A program made the position numbers and the translations under genes. Positions 19,206 through 27,793 of a stretch of 64,000 bases of DNA are shown piece by piece. How positions within the stretch are numbered: position 1 is the stretch's first letter; the number at the start of each line of letters is the position of its first letter. Source of the stretch: Lysinibacillus sp. KCTC 33748. Lineage in GTDB: Bacteria; Bacillota; Bacilli; Bacillales_A; Planococcaceae. Below the pieces are notes generated by a model. The model was not told the DNA's origin. It made no database searches and saw nothing but the letters and a program-made list of their open reading frames with translations. The stretch lies in NCBI RefSeq assembly GCF_002237755.1, contig NZ_MWSJ01000012.1, positions 62,001 through 126,000 on the forward strand. Direction: 5' to 3'.

Positions 19206-20159
19206 TTGAAACTGGAAAGACTCTTATCTATTATTATTCTTCTACTGAACCGTCGAAAGGTGCAGGCTAAGGACCTGGCGGAGCAGTTTGAGGTATCCAT
19301 TCGGACTATATATCGAGATATTGATTCAATTAATGCAGCCGGCATCCCGATCGTCACCTATCAAGGAACAAATGGTGGCATTGGTTTGGCAGAAGGTCAC
19401 CGTTTGGATCGAAATTTGCTAACAAATGACGAGCTTGCTACTATCGTTACCGCTCTTCGCAGTATTTCCACTTCATACGGCAAAGAGCAACACCAACGCC
19501 TTGTGGAAAAAATAAATAGTGTCGTACTACCAGCACATGAAGAAGAATTTCAACATAAGACAAATCGCGTACTAATCGATTACTCTCCTTGGGATGGTAT
19601 TGAAAAACTCCGTCCGAAACTACAACTATTAGACGAAGCAATAGATAGCTGTGTATTAGTGTACTTCACCTATTCGAATGCAGATGGTGAAGTTTCCCAG
19701 CGAATAGTAGAGCCACATATGCTCATGCTCAAAGGAAGGCAATGGTATCTACAAGCTTATTGTCTAGAGAAAAAAGAGTTCCGCCTCTTTAAACTAAAAA
19801 GAATGAAAGGGCTCGAAGTAGATCGTGAAAAAAACTTCATTCGTCGAGATCACGCTACTCAGAAACAGGGTGAAGGCCAGCGTAAATTCAAGCCATCCGA
19901 TGTACCAGAAGTTGTCTTTCGATTCCAAGATGAAGCTCGGCATTTAGCAGAAGAATGGTTTGGTATTGAAGAACTTTTGCCAGATGAGGATGGCAGTTGG
20001 CTAGTAAAAAAGGCGTATCCAAAAAATGAATGGCTCTATAGTTTCATTCTTAGCTTGGGCCATCATGTAGAGGTGCTTGAACCTCAACATTTACGGGAAA
20101 TCATTGCTAGTCGTGCTGAAAAAATAGCGATCATTTACAAAAATGACATAGCAACATGA
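19206..20159 (+). CDS. YafY-type transcriptional regulator (HTH_11 + WYL domain)
   Basis: A DNA-binding regulator of 317 residues. The N-terminal helix-turn-helix (about 1-60) includes KVQAKDLAEQFEVSIRTIYR, followed by the family signature DIDSINAAGIPI. The central WYL domain (about 130-210) includes RIVEPHMLMLKGRQWYLQAY, with the W-Y-L triad. WYL domains bind nucleotides or nucleic acid-derived signals. TTG at 19206-19208 with TGGAGG upstream gives the standard start MKLERLLSIIILLL; a longer frame from 19017 runs through the repeat copy and is rejected. The next gene encodes a GyrI-like ligand-binding protein, a common partnership. Confidence 0.85.
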   Translation: MKLERLLSIIILLLNRRKVQAKDLAEQFEVSIRTIYRDIDSINAAGIPIVTYQGTNGGIGLAEGHRLDRNLLTNDELATIVTALRSISTSYGKEQHQRLVEKINSVVLPAHEEEFQHKTNRVLIDYSPWDGIEKLRPKLQLLDEAIDSCVLVYFTYSNADGEVSQRIVEPHMLMLKGRQWYLQAYCLEKKEFRLFKLKRMKGLEVDREKNFIRRDHATQKQGEGQRKFKPSDVPEVVFRFQDEARHLAEEWFGIEELLPDEDGSWLVKKAYPKNEWLYSFILSLGHHVEVLEPQHLREIIASRAEKIAIIYKNDIAT

Positions 20160-20223
20160 CAATCAGTTGTCAGGTTTATTGTTTTATACTGGTTTTATTC
20201 TATAATAAGGAGAATGATTTAGG

Positions 20224-20787
20224 ATGAAACAAAACGAACAAAAAAATATGACTGAATGGAATCACGTATCGTCTAAAGAAAACATACCTACGAAACGAAT
20301 TGAACCTAGCCGAATTGAGGTATTATCTTCCTTCACCTTAGCTGGAATTAGTGCCGTTACAACAAATGAAGCAGAACGAAGCCAAGATGGCAAAATTGGT
20401 AAGTTGTTCGAAGAGTTCCACTCTCAAAATATTGGTAAGAAGCTAGGAGTTCATATTCAAGAGGATGGTCATTATAGCTGTTACTTCAACTATGAAGATG
20501 GAGATGCGGGACTTTATGAAGTAATGGTAAGCGTACATATTAATGAAGAATTACAACTTCAGAATCTAGATATGATAAAAGCATTTACTGTTCCTGCTGC
20601 AAAATATGCTGTATTCGTTACAAAACGTGGACCAATTATAGAAATGATTCAGCGTACTTGGGCTGATATTTGGCAATGGTCACAGCAGCCAGGGAATAAC
20701 CGAGCATTCACAGGTGATTTTGAATATTATAGCAAGGATATTAATCCAGAGGACGGACAAGCAGAAATTTATATTTCGATAAAATAG
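20224..20787 (+). CDS. GyrI-like / AraC effector-binding domain protein
   Basis: This 187-residue stand-alone effector-binding (GyrI-like, SRPBCC-related) protein lacks any DNA-binding part. The domain covers about residues 30-186. It starts with RIEVLSSFTLAGISAVTT and ends with DFEYYSKDINPEDGQAEIYI, where the acidic pocket residues of the family are usually found. Such proteins bind bulky hydrophobic compounds or inhibit gyrase. The ATG has AAGGAGAATGATTTAGG upstream. It follows the WYL regulator by 64 bp in the same direction, so joint regulation is likely. Confidence 0.75.
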   Translation: MKQNEQKNMTEWNHVSSKENIPTKRIEPSRIEVLSSFTLAGISAVTTNEAERSQDGKIGKLFEEFHSQNIGKKLGVHIQEDGHYSCYFNYEDGDAGLYEVMVSVHINEELQLQNLDMIKAFTVPAAKYAVFVTKRGPIIEMIQRTWADIWQWSQQPGNNRAFTGDFEYYSKDINPEDGQAEIYISIK

Positions 20788-20888
20788 CTTTCGTGTTGTA
20801 GTAGACAATTTGAATTGCCTTTAGAAAATTATTAATCGTACGGTTGAGTATTGATTAGTTTGTTATTTTTAAAAAAGGAATGATGAAT

Positions 20889-21308
20889 ATGCGTACAATT
20901 GAAAATACCAAGGTGGAGGAAGTATTCAAACAGTATCCTAAACACATTCAGTCGAAACTATTGATTCTTCGTCAGTTAATTTTGGATACGGCAATAGAGA
21001 CAGAAAGCGTAGATCATGTGGAAGAAACGTTAAAATGGGGAGAACCAAGTTATATCACAAAAAAAGGGAGTACAATTAGACTAGGTTGGAAACAGTCAAA
21101 TCCAGATCAATACGCCATGTATTTTAACTGTAATACGAAGCTAATTGATACATTTAAAGAGGTTTATAGAGATGTATTCAACTATGAAGGGAATCGAGCG
21201 ATTGTATTTGCTGTAAATGATGAAATACCAGTAAATGAAGTAAAACAGTGCATTGCATTAGCACTAACTTATCATACTCGAAAGCATCTTCCAATGCTTG
21301 GATTATAA
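20889..21308 (+). CDS. DUF1801 / YdhG-like protein
   Basis: A 139-residue cytosolic protein of the DUF1801 family (YdhG/YjbR-like fold). It shows EETLKWGEPSYITKKGSTIR, the family's core strand-loop, and MYFNCNTKLIDTFKEVY. Function in the family is poorly defined; some members bind iron. The ATG at 20889 has AAGGA 9 nt upstream, while two ATGs at 20880 and 20883 are too close. The last 30 bp of the gene recur at 22477-22504, joined to another gene fragment. Confidence 0.75.
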   Translation: MRTIENTKVEEVFKQYPKHIQSKLLILRQLILDTAIETESVDHVEETLKWGEPSYITKKGSTIRLGWKQSNPDQYAMYFNCNTKLIDTFKEVYRDVFNYEGNRAIVFAVNDEIPVNEVKQCIALALTYHTRKHLPMLGL

Positions 21309-21718
21309 TGAATAGACGTTAACACATTTTTATTTGAAGTAGTTTTACTTCAATATGTTATGAGTAAAAACAACATATTGAACGATAGCAAAAACCCTTC
21401 CAACCAGTAAAGTTAGAAGGGTTTTTGTTGTTGATATGATTATTTTTGTGGTGGATAATTTGTAACATCTTATTTTAATCGAGTAAATATACGTTTTACC
21501 TGGGGGTTTCTAAAGAAAAGTTAGCCAATAATTAAAATTGTGGTAGAACAATAGGTTGCAGAGAATCAAAAAAGGTGGATTACTAATCATTTTGAGTAGT
21601 CTAATTAGATAATTAATGAGAAAGCACCTGTTAGCCATCCATGTAGTGTAAAACCAACGGTACACCAAAGAGAGTGAAAGATTATTACGTTCTTTCAAGG
21701 GAGTTTAAGTACATTTCT
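21309..21718. repeat. intergenic region with second copy of the aminotransferase terminator
   Basis: The hairpin AAAACCCTTC/GAAGGGTTTT (21391-21400 with 21416-21425) and about 30 bp after it resemble 24001-24065. Otherwise AT-rich sequence without genes; a 62-codon minus-strand frame at 21510-21698 has no ribosome site. Confidence 0.6.
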
Positions 21719-22171
21719 TCACATTCTTTTCTTTAAATAAAATGAGCAAAAACCTGAAATACAAAGGCAAGCTATAAACGTCCAGAAGTTAAAAAATAAA
21801 TGATTAGAAAAAGGATTTAAATAGGATATTTCGTATTCAAAATATGGGTTGATTTCATTTCGAAAAGACACGATTCGATAAATCGACATGCCAAATACCA
21901 GCACAAACACACCCGAATAGCAGGCTTTAAATAGTTTTCGTTTCACTGGAAAACGTTCATGTAACTTTTCAAAAACAAACATCATTGCAAAGAAAAAATA
22001 AAGAATAATTAACATCGGAAACATCACAAACATTAAGCCTGGGTTTCCGTTTCCTCCAACAAAATTCTCACCTGTGGGGTCGAATGAAGGAGTAGCCATA
22101 GCAGTGAGTGTAAAACCGACAATGCTTACAATTCCTGAGATAACAACACTTAGCAAAAAAAGAAAACGCAT
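21719..22171 (-). CDS. small four-helix membrane protein (DUF4306-like)
   Basis: A 150-residue integral membrane protein with hydrophobic segments at about residues 3-25, 45-68, 83-103 and 122-146. A loop after helix 1 is rich in Gly/Asn (GENFVGGNGNPG). The pattern resembles the DUF4306 family of Bacillus, but I hold that name loosely. The ATG at 22169-22171 follows AAGGAGGAG at 5 nt; six codons upstream are not needed. Function is unknown. Confidence 0.6.
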   Translation of the reverse strand: MRFLFLLSVVISGIVSIVGFTLTAMATPSFDPTGENFVGGNGNPGLMFVMFPMLIILYFFFAMMFVFEKLHERFPVKRKLFKACYSGVFVLVFGMSIYRIVSFRNEINPYFEYEISYLNPFSNHLFFNFWTFIACLCISGFCSFYLKKRM

Positions 22172-22342
22172 ACTACTCCTCCTTAACAACCTGTCCCTTT
22201 AGTAAATAAAATTCAACAAAAAGAGCATAAATCCTTGTTGAATAAACGCCATTTAGTAAGTAGCGTATGCTTTCCGAAAATACAATGCATGTAAAATTAA
22301 ATGAAAAATTGGTAATGTATTATATTGAAGGGAGAGTGTTTT

Positions 22343-22504
22343 ATGAAAAAGGTGATTGTATCGTTCGGGTTCATCATTTTACTCGTTGGAGCGTTCGTAT
22401 TTTACAACAAACTCTATCTCCACTCCCGATAGAAAATATAAGTAAAAAACAGTTATAGAAAAAATAAATGATTCCGACTCGAAAGCATTTTCCAATGCTT
22501 CGGA
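22343..22504 (+). pseudogene. chimeric fragment: start of the 126-residue protein gene joined to a DUF1801-gene tail
   Basis: The ribosome site GGGAGAGTG, the ATG at 22343 and the next 130 bp closely follow the gene at 23163 (KKVIVSFGFIILLVGAFVF), with a small deletion that causes a stop at about 22432. At 22477 the sequence switches to a near copy of the last 28 bp of the DUF1801 gene (ACTCGAAAGCAT then CCAATGCTT). It is a recombination scar and cannot encode either protein. Confidence 0.7.
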
Positions 22505-22648
22505 AATAGTAATATAAGCTCCATCTAATTGTTAGGCTCATTATGAATAAAAGTACCCTAAATTAGCGACTTTTTTAAGTGTCTGTCCAATTGGGTACTT
22601 ATTTCGTAAGGTATGATTTTAATTATAAGGACTTCTATGATTTAAACA

Positions 22649-23005
22649 TTACTCTAATTTTTCTAGAATGGAATAAATATCTGGTGACTCTTCGATTAGA
22701 AATATTTTGTTATCCTCTTTGACATTGTAAATGACTGTTCCTTCATCGTAATAATTGGAAGTTAAATTCTCCTTTTCGATATCAGAGGATGGTACCCTTC
22801 TCTTTATTTCACCAAATACTTCTCCCGTTGAATATTTTTCATATTTTGTTAAGTCATAAGAGGCATAAATTGTTCCATTTAAATTTACCATAGGTACATA
22901 CGATTGTTCTTGTTCTGTATTTGAAATATCATTTTCTAGAATTGTTGAACAGCCACTCAAGACTATTATTGCAGCCACTAGACACCCAAAAATAGTATAC
23001 TTCAA
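22649..23005 (-). CDS. small lipoprotein, unknown function
   Basis: A 118-residue product with a lipoprotein signal peptide: short basic start, hydrophobic core, and lipobox LSGC at residues 16-19, so mature protein should be lipid-anchored outside the membrane. The rest is hydrophilic with mixed beta pattern and no family I recognise. The start is TTG at 23003-23005 with AAGGGATGAG upstream. It is the only minus-strand gene between duplicated plus-strand fragments. Confidence 0.6.
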   Translation of the reverse strand: MKYTIFGCLVAAIIVLSGCSTILENDISNTEQEQSYVPMVNLNGTIYASYDLTKYEKYSTGEVFGEIKRRVPSSDIEKENLTSNYYDEGTVIYNVKEDNKIFLIEESPDIYSILEKLE

Positions 23006-23162
23006 AAAATCTCATCCCTTCATTATTTCGTTTGCTAACTTAGACGTCTGATTAACTAAGTAAATTACCTCCCTTTAGGCCTTAGTGTAATAGAATGTAA
23101 TATATGGAAATAAAAAATGAAAATTAGTGGTAATATATTATATTAAAAGGAGAGAGTGTTTT

Positions 23163-23543
23163 ATGCAAAAGGTGATAGTATCAATCGGGCTCATTATTTT
23201 ACTCGTTGGAACGTTCGTATTTTACAATAAATTTTATCTTCCTCCACTCCCAATAGAAAGTATAAGTAAAAAAACAGTTATAGAAAAAATAAATGATTCC
23301 GAAACACGAATGGTTAAATTGCGGAAAGAAAACGGCAAAGAATGGTATGTATTAAAGGGAGAAAATATATCCACAGCTGATGAAATGATCAAAGAAATGC
23401 TTGATCAAAACGGTTGGGTTTTCAAAGAAAAGGATGGCCGTGGACTCTTCTTTGAAAGACATGGCGAAAATTTGATTGTAACGACACAAATGTGGACTGG
23501 AGACTATGTGTTAGTGGATTTTCCTGCCGATTTTAACGAATAA
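23163..23543 (+). CDS. membrane-anchored small protein, unknown function
   Basis: A 126-residue protein with one N-terminal transmembrane helix (about residues 5-22) and an extracytoplasmic domain of about 100 residues. The latter starts PLPIESISKKTVIEKIND and includes RKENGKEWYVLKGE and GWVFKEKDGRGLFFER. I do not recognise the family. The ATG at 23163 has AGGAGAGAG upstream. A broken paralogue of the first 45 codons lies at 22343. Confidence 0.6.
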   Translation: MQKVIVSIGLIILLVGTFVFYNKFYLPPLPIESISKKTVIEKINDSETRMVKLRKENGKEWYVLKGENISTADEMIKEMLDQNGWVFKEKDGRGLFFERHGENLIVTTQMWTGDYVLVDFPADFNE

Positions 23544-23570
23544 GAGCGTTTTAAAATAAAGGAGTGCTTT

Positions 23571-24021
23571 ATGGGATATATAAAAGATTTGCGCAAAGTA
23601 GTTGGAGTGCGGTACTTGTGTATTGGTTAATAATAATCATCAACAGGTTTTATTACAGCTTCGTATAGATAATGAGTGTTGGGGGTTAATTGGGGGTTCA
23701 ATGGAGCTAGGTGAAACATTCGAGCAAGTAGCGCATCGAGAATTATTGGAGGAAACAGGACTAAAAGCTAAAAATCTAATATTAATCAATACGTATTCTG
23801 GACAAGATTTTTATTATCAATATCCGCATGGTGATGAAGTTTATAACGTTGTTTCAGCATTTGAATGTAAAGTAAATAATGGCCAACTTATTCATGATCA
23901 AGCTGAGGCAACGATGCTACAGTTTTTCTCTTTAGATGATTTACCTAAAAATATTAGTCCTCCTGATAGACCGATACTTGAGGATTATATAATAAACAAT
24001 AAAAACCCTTCCAACCATTAA
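23571..24021 (+). pseudogene. NUDIX hydrolase with a frameshifted N-terminus
   Basis: The ATG at 23571 has AAAGGAG and starts the typical MGYIKDLRKVVG, but the phase is lost after 12 codons and a stop comes at 23628-23630. The other phase carries a complete NUDIX domain, with GGSMELGETFEQVAHRELLE and ETG fitting the GX5EX7REUXEEXGU box. A deletion near 23605 fits. Only a TTG at 23602 without a ribosome site could start the NUDIX frame. The stop lies within the next terminator hairpin (tail KNPSNH), showing the 3' end was also replaced. The family hydrolyses nucleoside diphosphate derivatives. Confidence 0.65.
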
Positions 24022-24037
24022 AGTTAGAAGGGTTTTT
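24001..24037 (-). terminator. terminator of the aminotransferase gene
   Basis: Stem AAAAACCCTTC/GAAGGGTTTTT (24001-24011 with 24027-24037) with a 15-nt loop; T-runs on both strands make it bidirectional. This is the best preserved of three copies. Confidence 0.8.
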
Positions 24038-24048
24038 ATATTAGATGA

Positions 24049-25224
24049 TTATTTTTGTGGTGCTAGTTGTACTTGTGCTAAGCGATCAACAGCTTCTTGC
24101 AACATTTCTTTCGGTTGTACTAAGGCTAAACGTAAATAGCCTTGTCCAGCCGAGCCAAATACTGTACCAGGAACTGTTACGATTCCTGCTTGTTCAATTA
24201 GTTTAAAGGCTAGTTCTGTACAGTCAATATCGTACGGATATTTTGCCCAGACGAACATGCCACCTTCAGAAGGCGCTGCATCCCATCCTAATGTATGTAA
24301 GCCATTCATTAATGTTTTATGGCGTTCTGAGAATGTTGCGCGTAGGTCTGCTGTAATTTCCTCGGCATTATCAAGTGCTACGACTGCAGCATCTTGAATT
24401 GGTTCGAAAATACCGAAATCTAAATTTGATTTTAATTGTTTTATAATCGAAATCATCTCAGCGTTACCCGCGATATAAGCGATACGTGTACCAGCAAGGC
24501 TAAAGCTTTTCGATAATGAGTTAATTTCCATCCCAACTTCTTTTGCGCCAGGAGTGGCTAGGAAGCTGATTGGACCATCACCAGTAAAGTAGAACTCAGA
24601 GTATGCTGCATCATGTAGAACGATGATGTTGTATTTTTTCGCAAAGGCAATGACTTTTTCAAAATAGGCGATTGAAGGCATTGCAGGCACAGGATTACCT
24701 GGTAAGTTTAAAATTAGTAGTTTTGCTTTTTGCGCAATCTCTTCAGGAACAGCATCTAAGTCTGGTAAATAATCGTTGTCAGCTGTTTGAGGCATATAGT
24801 AAGGTGTTGCGCCTGCTAGATGAATTCCTGCATCATAGGCTACGTAAGCTGGGTTTGTAGAAAGTACGATATCTCCTGGATCACAAAAGGCGATTGGTAA
24901 ATGCACTAATCCTTCTTGAGAGCCGATCGTTTGAATGATTTCAGAAGCGGGATCTAAATCTACATTACTACGACGTTTATAGTAGCGACTAACAGCTTCA
25001 TAAAAACGTTGCGTGCCTGTTAATGTATAGCCGTAGGATTCTGCTAAGCCCGCTCTATACGATAAATGCTCGCGAATTTTAGCATGAGGAGGAAGGTCAG
25101 GACTACCTAAGCTTAAATCAATCATTTTCATGCCTTTTGCTTCCAGTTGCTTAGCATGATTTTTTAAATCTCCGAAAATTGCTGGTGTGAATAAAGACAT
25201 TTTTTTAGATGGTACGATTTTCAA
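24049..25224 (-). CDS. class I/II pyridoxal-phosphate aminotransferase
   Basis: A 391-residue fold-type I PLP enzyme of the aspartate-aminotransferase family. The Schiff-base lysine is in SLSKSFSLAGTR, the phosphate and carboxylate contacts include NLPGNPVPAM and LRLALV, and DAAYSEFYF carries the Asp and Tyr that hold the cofactor. The sequence is closest in style to LL-diaminopimelate/N-acetyl-diaminopimelate or alanine-type aminotransferases of Bacillus; the substrate cannot be fixed. The start is TTG at 25222-25224 with AAGGAGTG upstream. Its 3' end and terminator are duplicated at 19.06 and 21.39 kb. Confidence 0.85.
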   Translation of the reverse strand: MKIVPSKKMSLFTPAIFGDLKNHAKQLEAKGMKMIDLSLGSPDLPPHAKIREHLSYRAGLAESYGYTLTGTQRFYEAVSRYYKRRSNVDLDPASEIIQTIGSQEGLVHLPIAFCDPGDIVLSTNPAYVAYDAGIHLAGATPYYMPQTADNDYLPDLDAVPEEIAQKAKLLILNLPGNPVPAMPSIAYFEKVIAFAKKYNIIVLHDAAYSEFYFTGDGPISFLATPGAKEVGMEINSLSKSFSLAGTRIAYIAGNAEMISIIKQLKSNLDFGIFEPIQDAAVVALDNAEEITADLRATFSERHKTLMNGLHTLGWDAAPSEGGMFVWAKYPYDIDCTELAFKLIEQAGIVTVPGTVFGSAGQGYLRLALVQPKEMLQEAVDRLAQVQLAPQK

Positions 25225-25495
25225 ACTAGTACACTCCTTATAGTTGTATAACAGAATAGTAGTTCACATTTTATCATACTAAAGCATATAAAGGGAAAGT
25301 TATTCTGAAAAAAGAATATATTTCTATAATGGAGAAGATGCATGCATAGACTAGCGGGAATAAATTAACTTTTTTCAGCTGTAGTCTCCCATCTTGATAG
25401 ATGATGTAATGAAAACAATTTTCAGTCATTTTCAGTGAGTGTGCAATCACCTGTGAAATAGAGGAACTTAGGTTAAGAACTTCACCTCCTGTGAA

Positions 25496-25712
25496 AACGC
25501 CTGAATGACCGATATCGTGTCGGCCTAAAGCCTCCGGCGGATGTCACAGAATCGGATAGGTGCGCATAGGGGATATTAGCCTAAAATCATCGCATCCATG
25601 CGATTATGGCTAACTGACCTGCATTGTACAGGCCTAAACACAAAGCCGATTCCGGACGCATTGTTTATCTGTGCGAAAGCGAAGCGACAGCAACAATTAT
25701 GCCGAGGCATAT
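25496..25712. repeat. composite dispersed repeat
   Basis: The block holds GGCCTAAAGCCTCCGGCGGA (near 25522), GGCTAACTGACCTGCATT (25608), GATTCCGGACGCATTG, and one unit of the 15-kb array with GCGAAAGCGAAGCGACAGCA (25673). Pieces recur at 11.13 kb, 14.95-15.26 kb and 51.04 kb. The surrounding 25225-25794 shows no gene. Confidence 0.65.
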
Positions 25713-25794
25713 ATGATCTAATACTGGAAACAATGATTTTGACGGAAAAAGTGGAACGTTTCTGCTATCATAAAATGGAAAGGAGCTGTCAGTC

Positions 25795-26610
25795 ATGGAT
25801 GTTTATTCTTTGAGTGGTCCAAGTGGAACAGGGAAAAGTACAAGCGCACTAGTTTTCGCCCATAAAATCGGGGTAGAGGCTCTTATTGATGATGGTCTTC
25901 TTATTGTAAATGGTGTGAAAGTAGCTGGAATTTCCGCGAAGTTTGAGAAAAATACGATTACAGCCGTTCGTCGAGCGATTTTTACAGATGATACACATCG
26001 TAATGAAGTAAAAAAAGCACTTAATACACATAAAGTACAGTCGATTTTGCTAATTGGTACGTCCGATAAAATGACTAAAACGATCGCTCGTCAGCTTGAG
26101 CTTTCTCCAATCAATACATATTACTATGTCGAGGATGTACGTTCTCAAAAAGAAATAGCAAAAGCTCGCTTTATTCGACAGACGCAGGGGAAGCATGTGA
26201 TGCCAATCCCGTACCGACAAGTCGAGCAAAACTTTTTTAAACGACTCGTTCAAAAAGGGAAGGAGATTTTCTCTACAAGGCGTGAAAAAATAGGGGAGAC
26301 GACGATTGTTCGTCCTGATTTTCAACAAGAGTATATTGAAATTGGTAAGCATGTTTATGTGCAGCTACTCACGTATTGCTGTGTAGAGCAAGATATCGTT
26401 CACAAAGTTGAGCATGTACAATTCGTGTTAGGCGATTTAGTGCAAGCAACGATTACTTTACAGTTAAAGATACCTATTACTTATTCCATACCAGATCGAT
26501 TGTATGCATTACAAAAATCGATACAGGCGGAATTCCACCAGCATTTTGGGTATGAATTAGATGCGATTCATCTTCAAATTAAGTCGGTAGTACAAAAGCG
26601 AAAATCGTAA
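25795..26610 (+). CDS. P-loop ATPase with Asp23-like C-terminus
   Basis: A 271-residue cytosolic protein starting with a Walker A motif (LSGPSGTGKSTSA, residues 5-17), then DDGLLIVNGVKVAG. The N-terminal 140 residues form a small kinase-like NTPase domain without a recognised substrate site. After a basic linker (about 150-165), the C-terminal part (about 168-268) resembles the Asp23/Gls24 envelope-stress fold in its strand pattern and length. This fusion occurs in Bacillota as an uncharacterised protein. The ATG follows AAAGGAG and the gene ends at a shared terminator. Confidence 0.65.
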   Translation: MDVYSLSGPSGTGKSTSALVFAHKIGVEALIDDGLLIVNGVKVAGISAKFEKNTITAVRRAIFTDDTHRNEVKKALNTHKVQSILLIGTSDKMTKTIARQLELSPINTYYYVEDVRSQKEIAKARFIRQTQGKHVMPIPYRQVEQNFFKRLVQKGKEIFSTRREKIGETTIVRPDFQQEYIEIGKHVYVQLLTYCCVEQDIVHKVEHVQFVLGDLVQATITLQLKIPITYSIPDRLYALQKSIQAEFHQHFGYELDAIHLQIKSVVQKRKS

Positions 26611-26656
26611 AAAACAGGTACTCCATTCGCAAGAGGGCGAGCGGAGTACCTGTTTT
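26611..26656. terminator. bidirectional terminator between convergent genes
   Basis: A perfect 14-bp stem AAAACAGGTACTCC/GGAGTACCTGTTTT (26611-26624 with 26643-26656) sits between the ends of the ATPase and enoyl-CoA hydratase genes. Confidence 0.85.
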
Positions 26657-27451
26657 CTATTTCGACTGACGTATAAATTGTGGCTGACGTTTTTCTACAA
26701 AGGCACGGCAACCTTCTTCAAAATCCTTTCCGACAAACGGTGTTGAACCTTGCCATAATGAAGGTACACTGTCCACACATTCTTGAACAGATTGCTTCAC
26801 AGCTAGTAAAGATTCAGGTGACATGCCTGCAACAAGCTTACCCATACGAATCATGTATTTATTTAAGTCTTTTTCAGCTACTAAATAATTCAGCATGCCA
26901 AGCTTAAAGGCTTCTTCAGCTTTAAACATGCGACCCGTAAATACTAAATCTTTTGTTGTAGAAGGGCCAACTAATTGAACTAAACGTTGAGCAAATTTGT
27001 TATTTAACGTGATTCCTAATTTACCGACAGGGATGCCGAGCTTTGCTTTTTCAGAGCCGATGCGGATATCACAGGCTAATGCAAGCTCTAAACCAGCACC
27101 CATTGCGGGACCATTAATGACGCCAATCGTTGGAATTGGTAAACTCTCAATTGTGGAAATCGTTTTCTCCATATGTACAAACGCTTCTTCGGCTTTTTCA
27201 AGAGAAATGGCGTTGAATTCTTTAATATCTGAGCCGGCTGTGAAATTTTCACCAGAGCCGCGTAAAATTAATACTTTATTTTTCGGATTATCTAATACTT
27301 GTAAGGCAATTTTAGCTAATTGATCCCACATATTTGCTGTAAGTGCGTTTTTAGCCTGTGGGCGATGGATCGTAATAATTGCTAGCCCAGCTGTTTCTTG
27401 ATAAATAATTTTTGCGTCTTCTGCTTCAAGTCGAGTTGTTTTTACTTGCAT
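26657..27451 (-). CDS. enoyl-CoA hydratase/isomerase family protein
   Basis: A 264-residue crotonase-fold enzyme acting on CoA thioesters, as in fatty-acid beta-oxidation. The oxyanion hole is formed by the two usual stretches, GSGENFTAGSDIKEF and GPAMGAGLELALACDIRIG. The two catalytic glutamates of true hydratases are not both obvious: the second region reads AKLGIPVGKLGI. Isomerase or lyase activity is therefore also possible. GGGGG precedes the ATG. It is a single-gene unit. Confidence 0.85.
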   Translation of the reverse strand: MQVKTTRLEAEDAKIIYQETAGLAIITIHRPQAKNALTANMWDQLAKIALQVLDNPKNKVLILRGSGENFTAGSDIKEFNAISLEKAEEAFVHMEKTISTIESLPIPTIGVINGPAMGAGLELALACDIRIGSEKAKLGIPVGKLGITLNNKFAQRLVQLVGPSTTKDLVFTGRMFKAEEAFKLGMLNYLVAEKDLNKYMIRMGKLVAGMSPESLLAVKQSVQECVDSVPSLWQGSTPFVGKDFEEGCRAFVEKRQPQFIRQSK

Positions 27452-27793
27452 ACTTGAAAAGCCCCCTACATGTTATAGTTGTTCCTCTTATTATATAACA
27501 CAAACAGACATAAACACTAAATTATACGAATTTTCATGTAAATCAGCCTAGTTATACAAGAATAGAGGCATAGTAAAGAAATTGTATTACAACAAAGTAC
27601 GGAAAATTACTATTGTAAGAAAACAAAAGATGTGGGACACTGCTAAAGGAGTATTTGAACACTGGAAGCGGGATCGTGTATAAACACTACAGATTATCCG
27701 ACATTATAATATATATATATGAATTAGTAACTAACGCCCCAAAAATATAGTAAACTTAATTAAACCACGCACATTTAATAAGGAGGTCGTAAG
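27452..27793. other. intergenic region
   Basis: AT-rich sequence with a short (AT) run near 27710; I see no gene, hairpin or repeat. Confidence 0.4.

Noticed and set aside
21510-21698. 62-codon minus-strand frame
   Set aside because: No ribosome site and low-complexity content.
25598-25813. 71-codon frame before the P-loop ATPase
   Set aside because: It is made of dispersed-repeat sequence and runs into the ATPase start.
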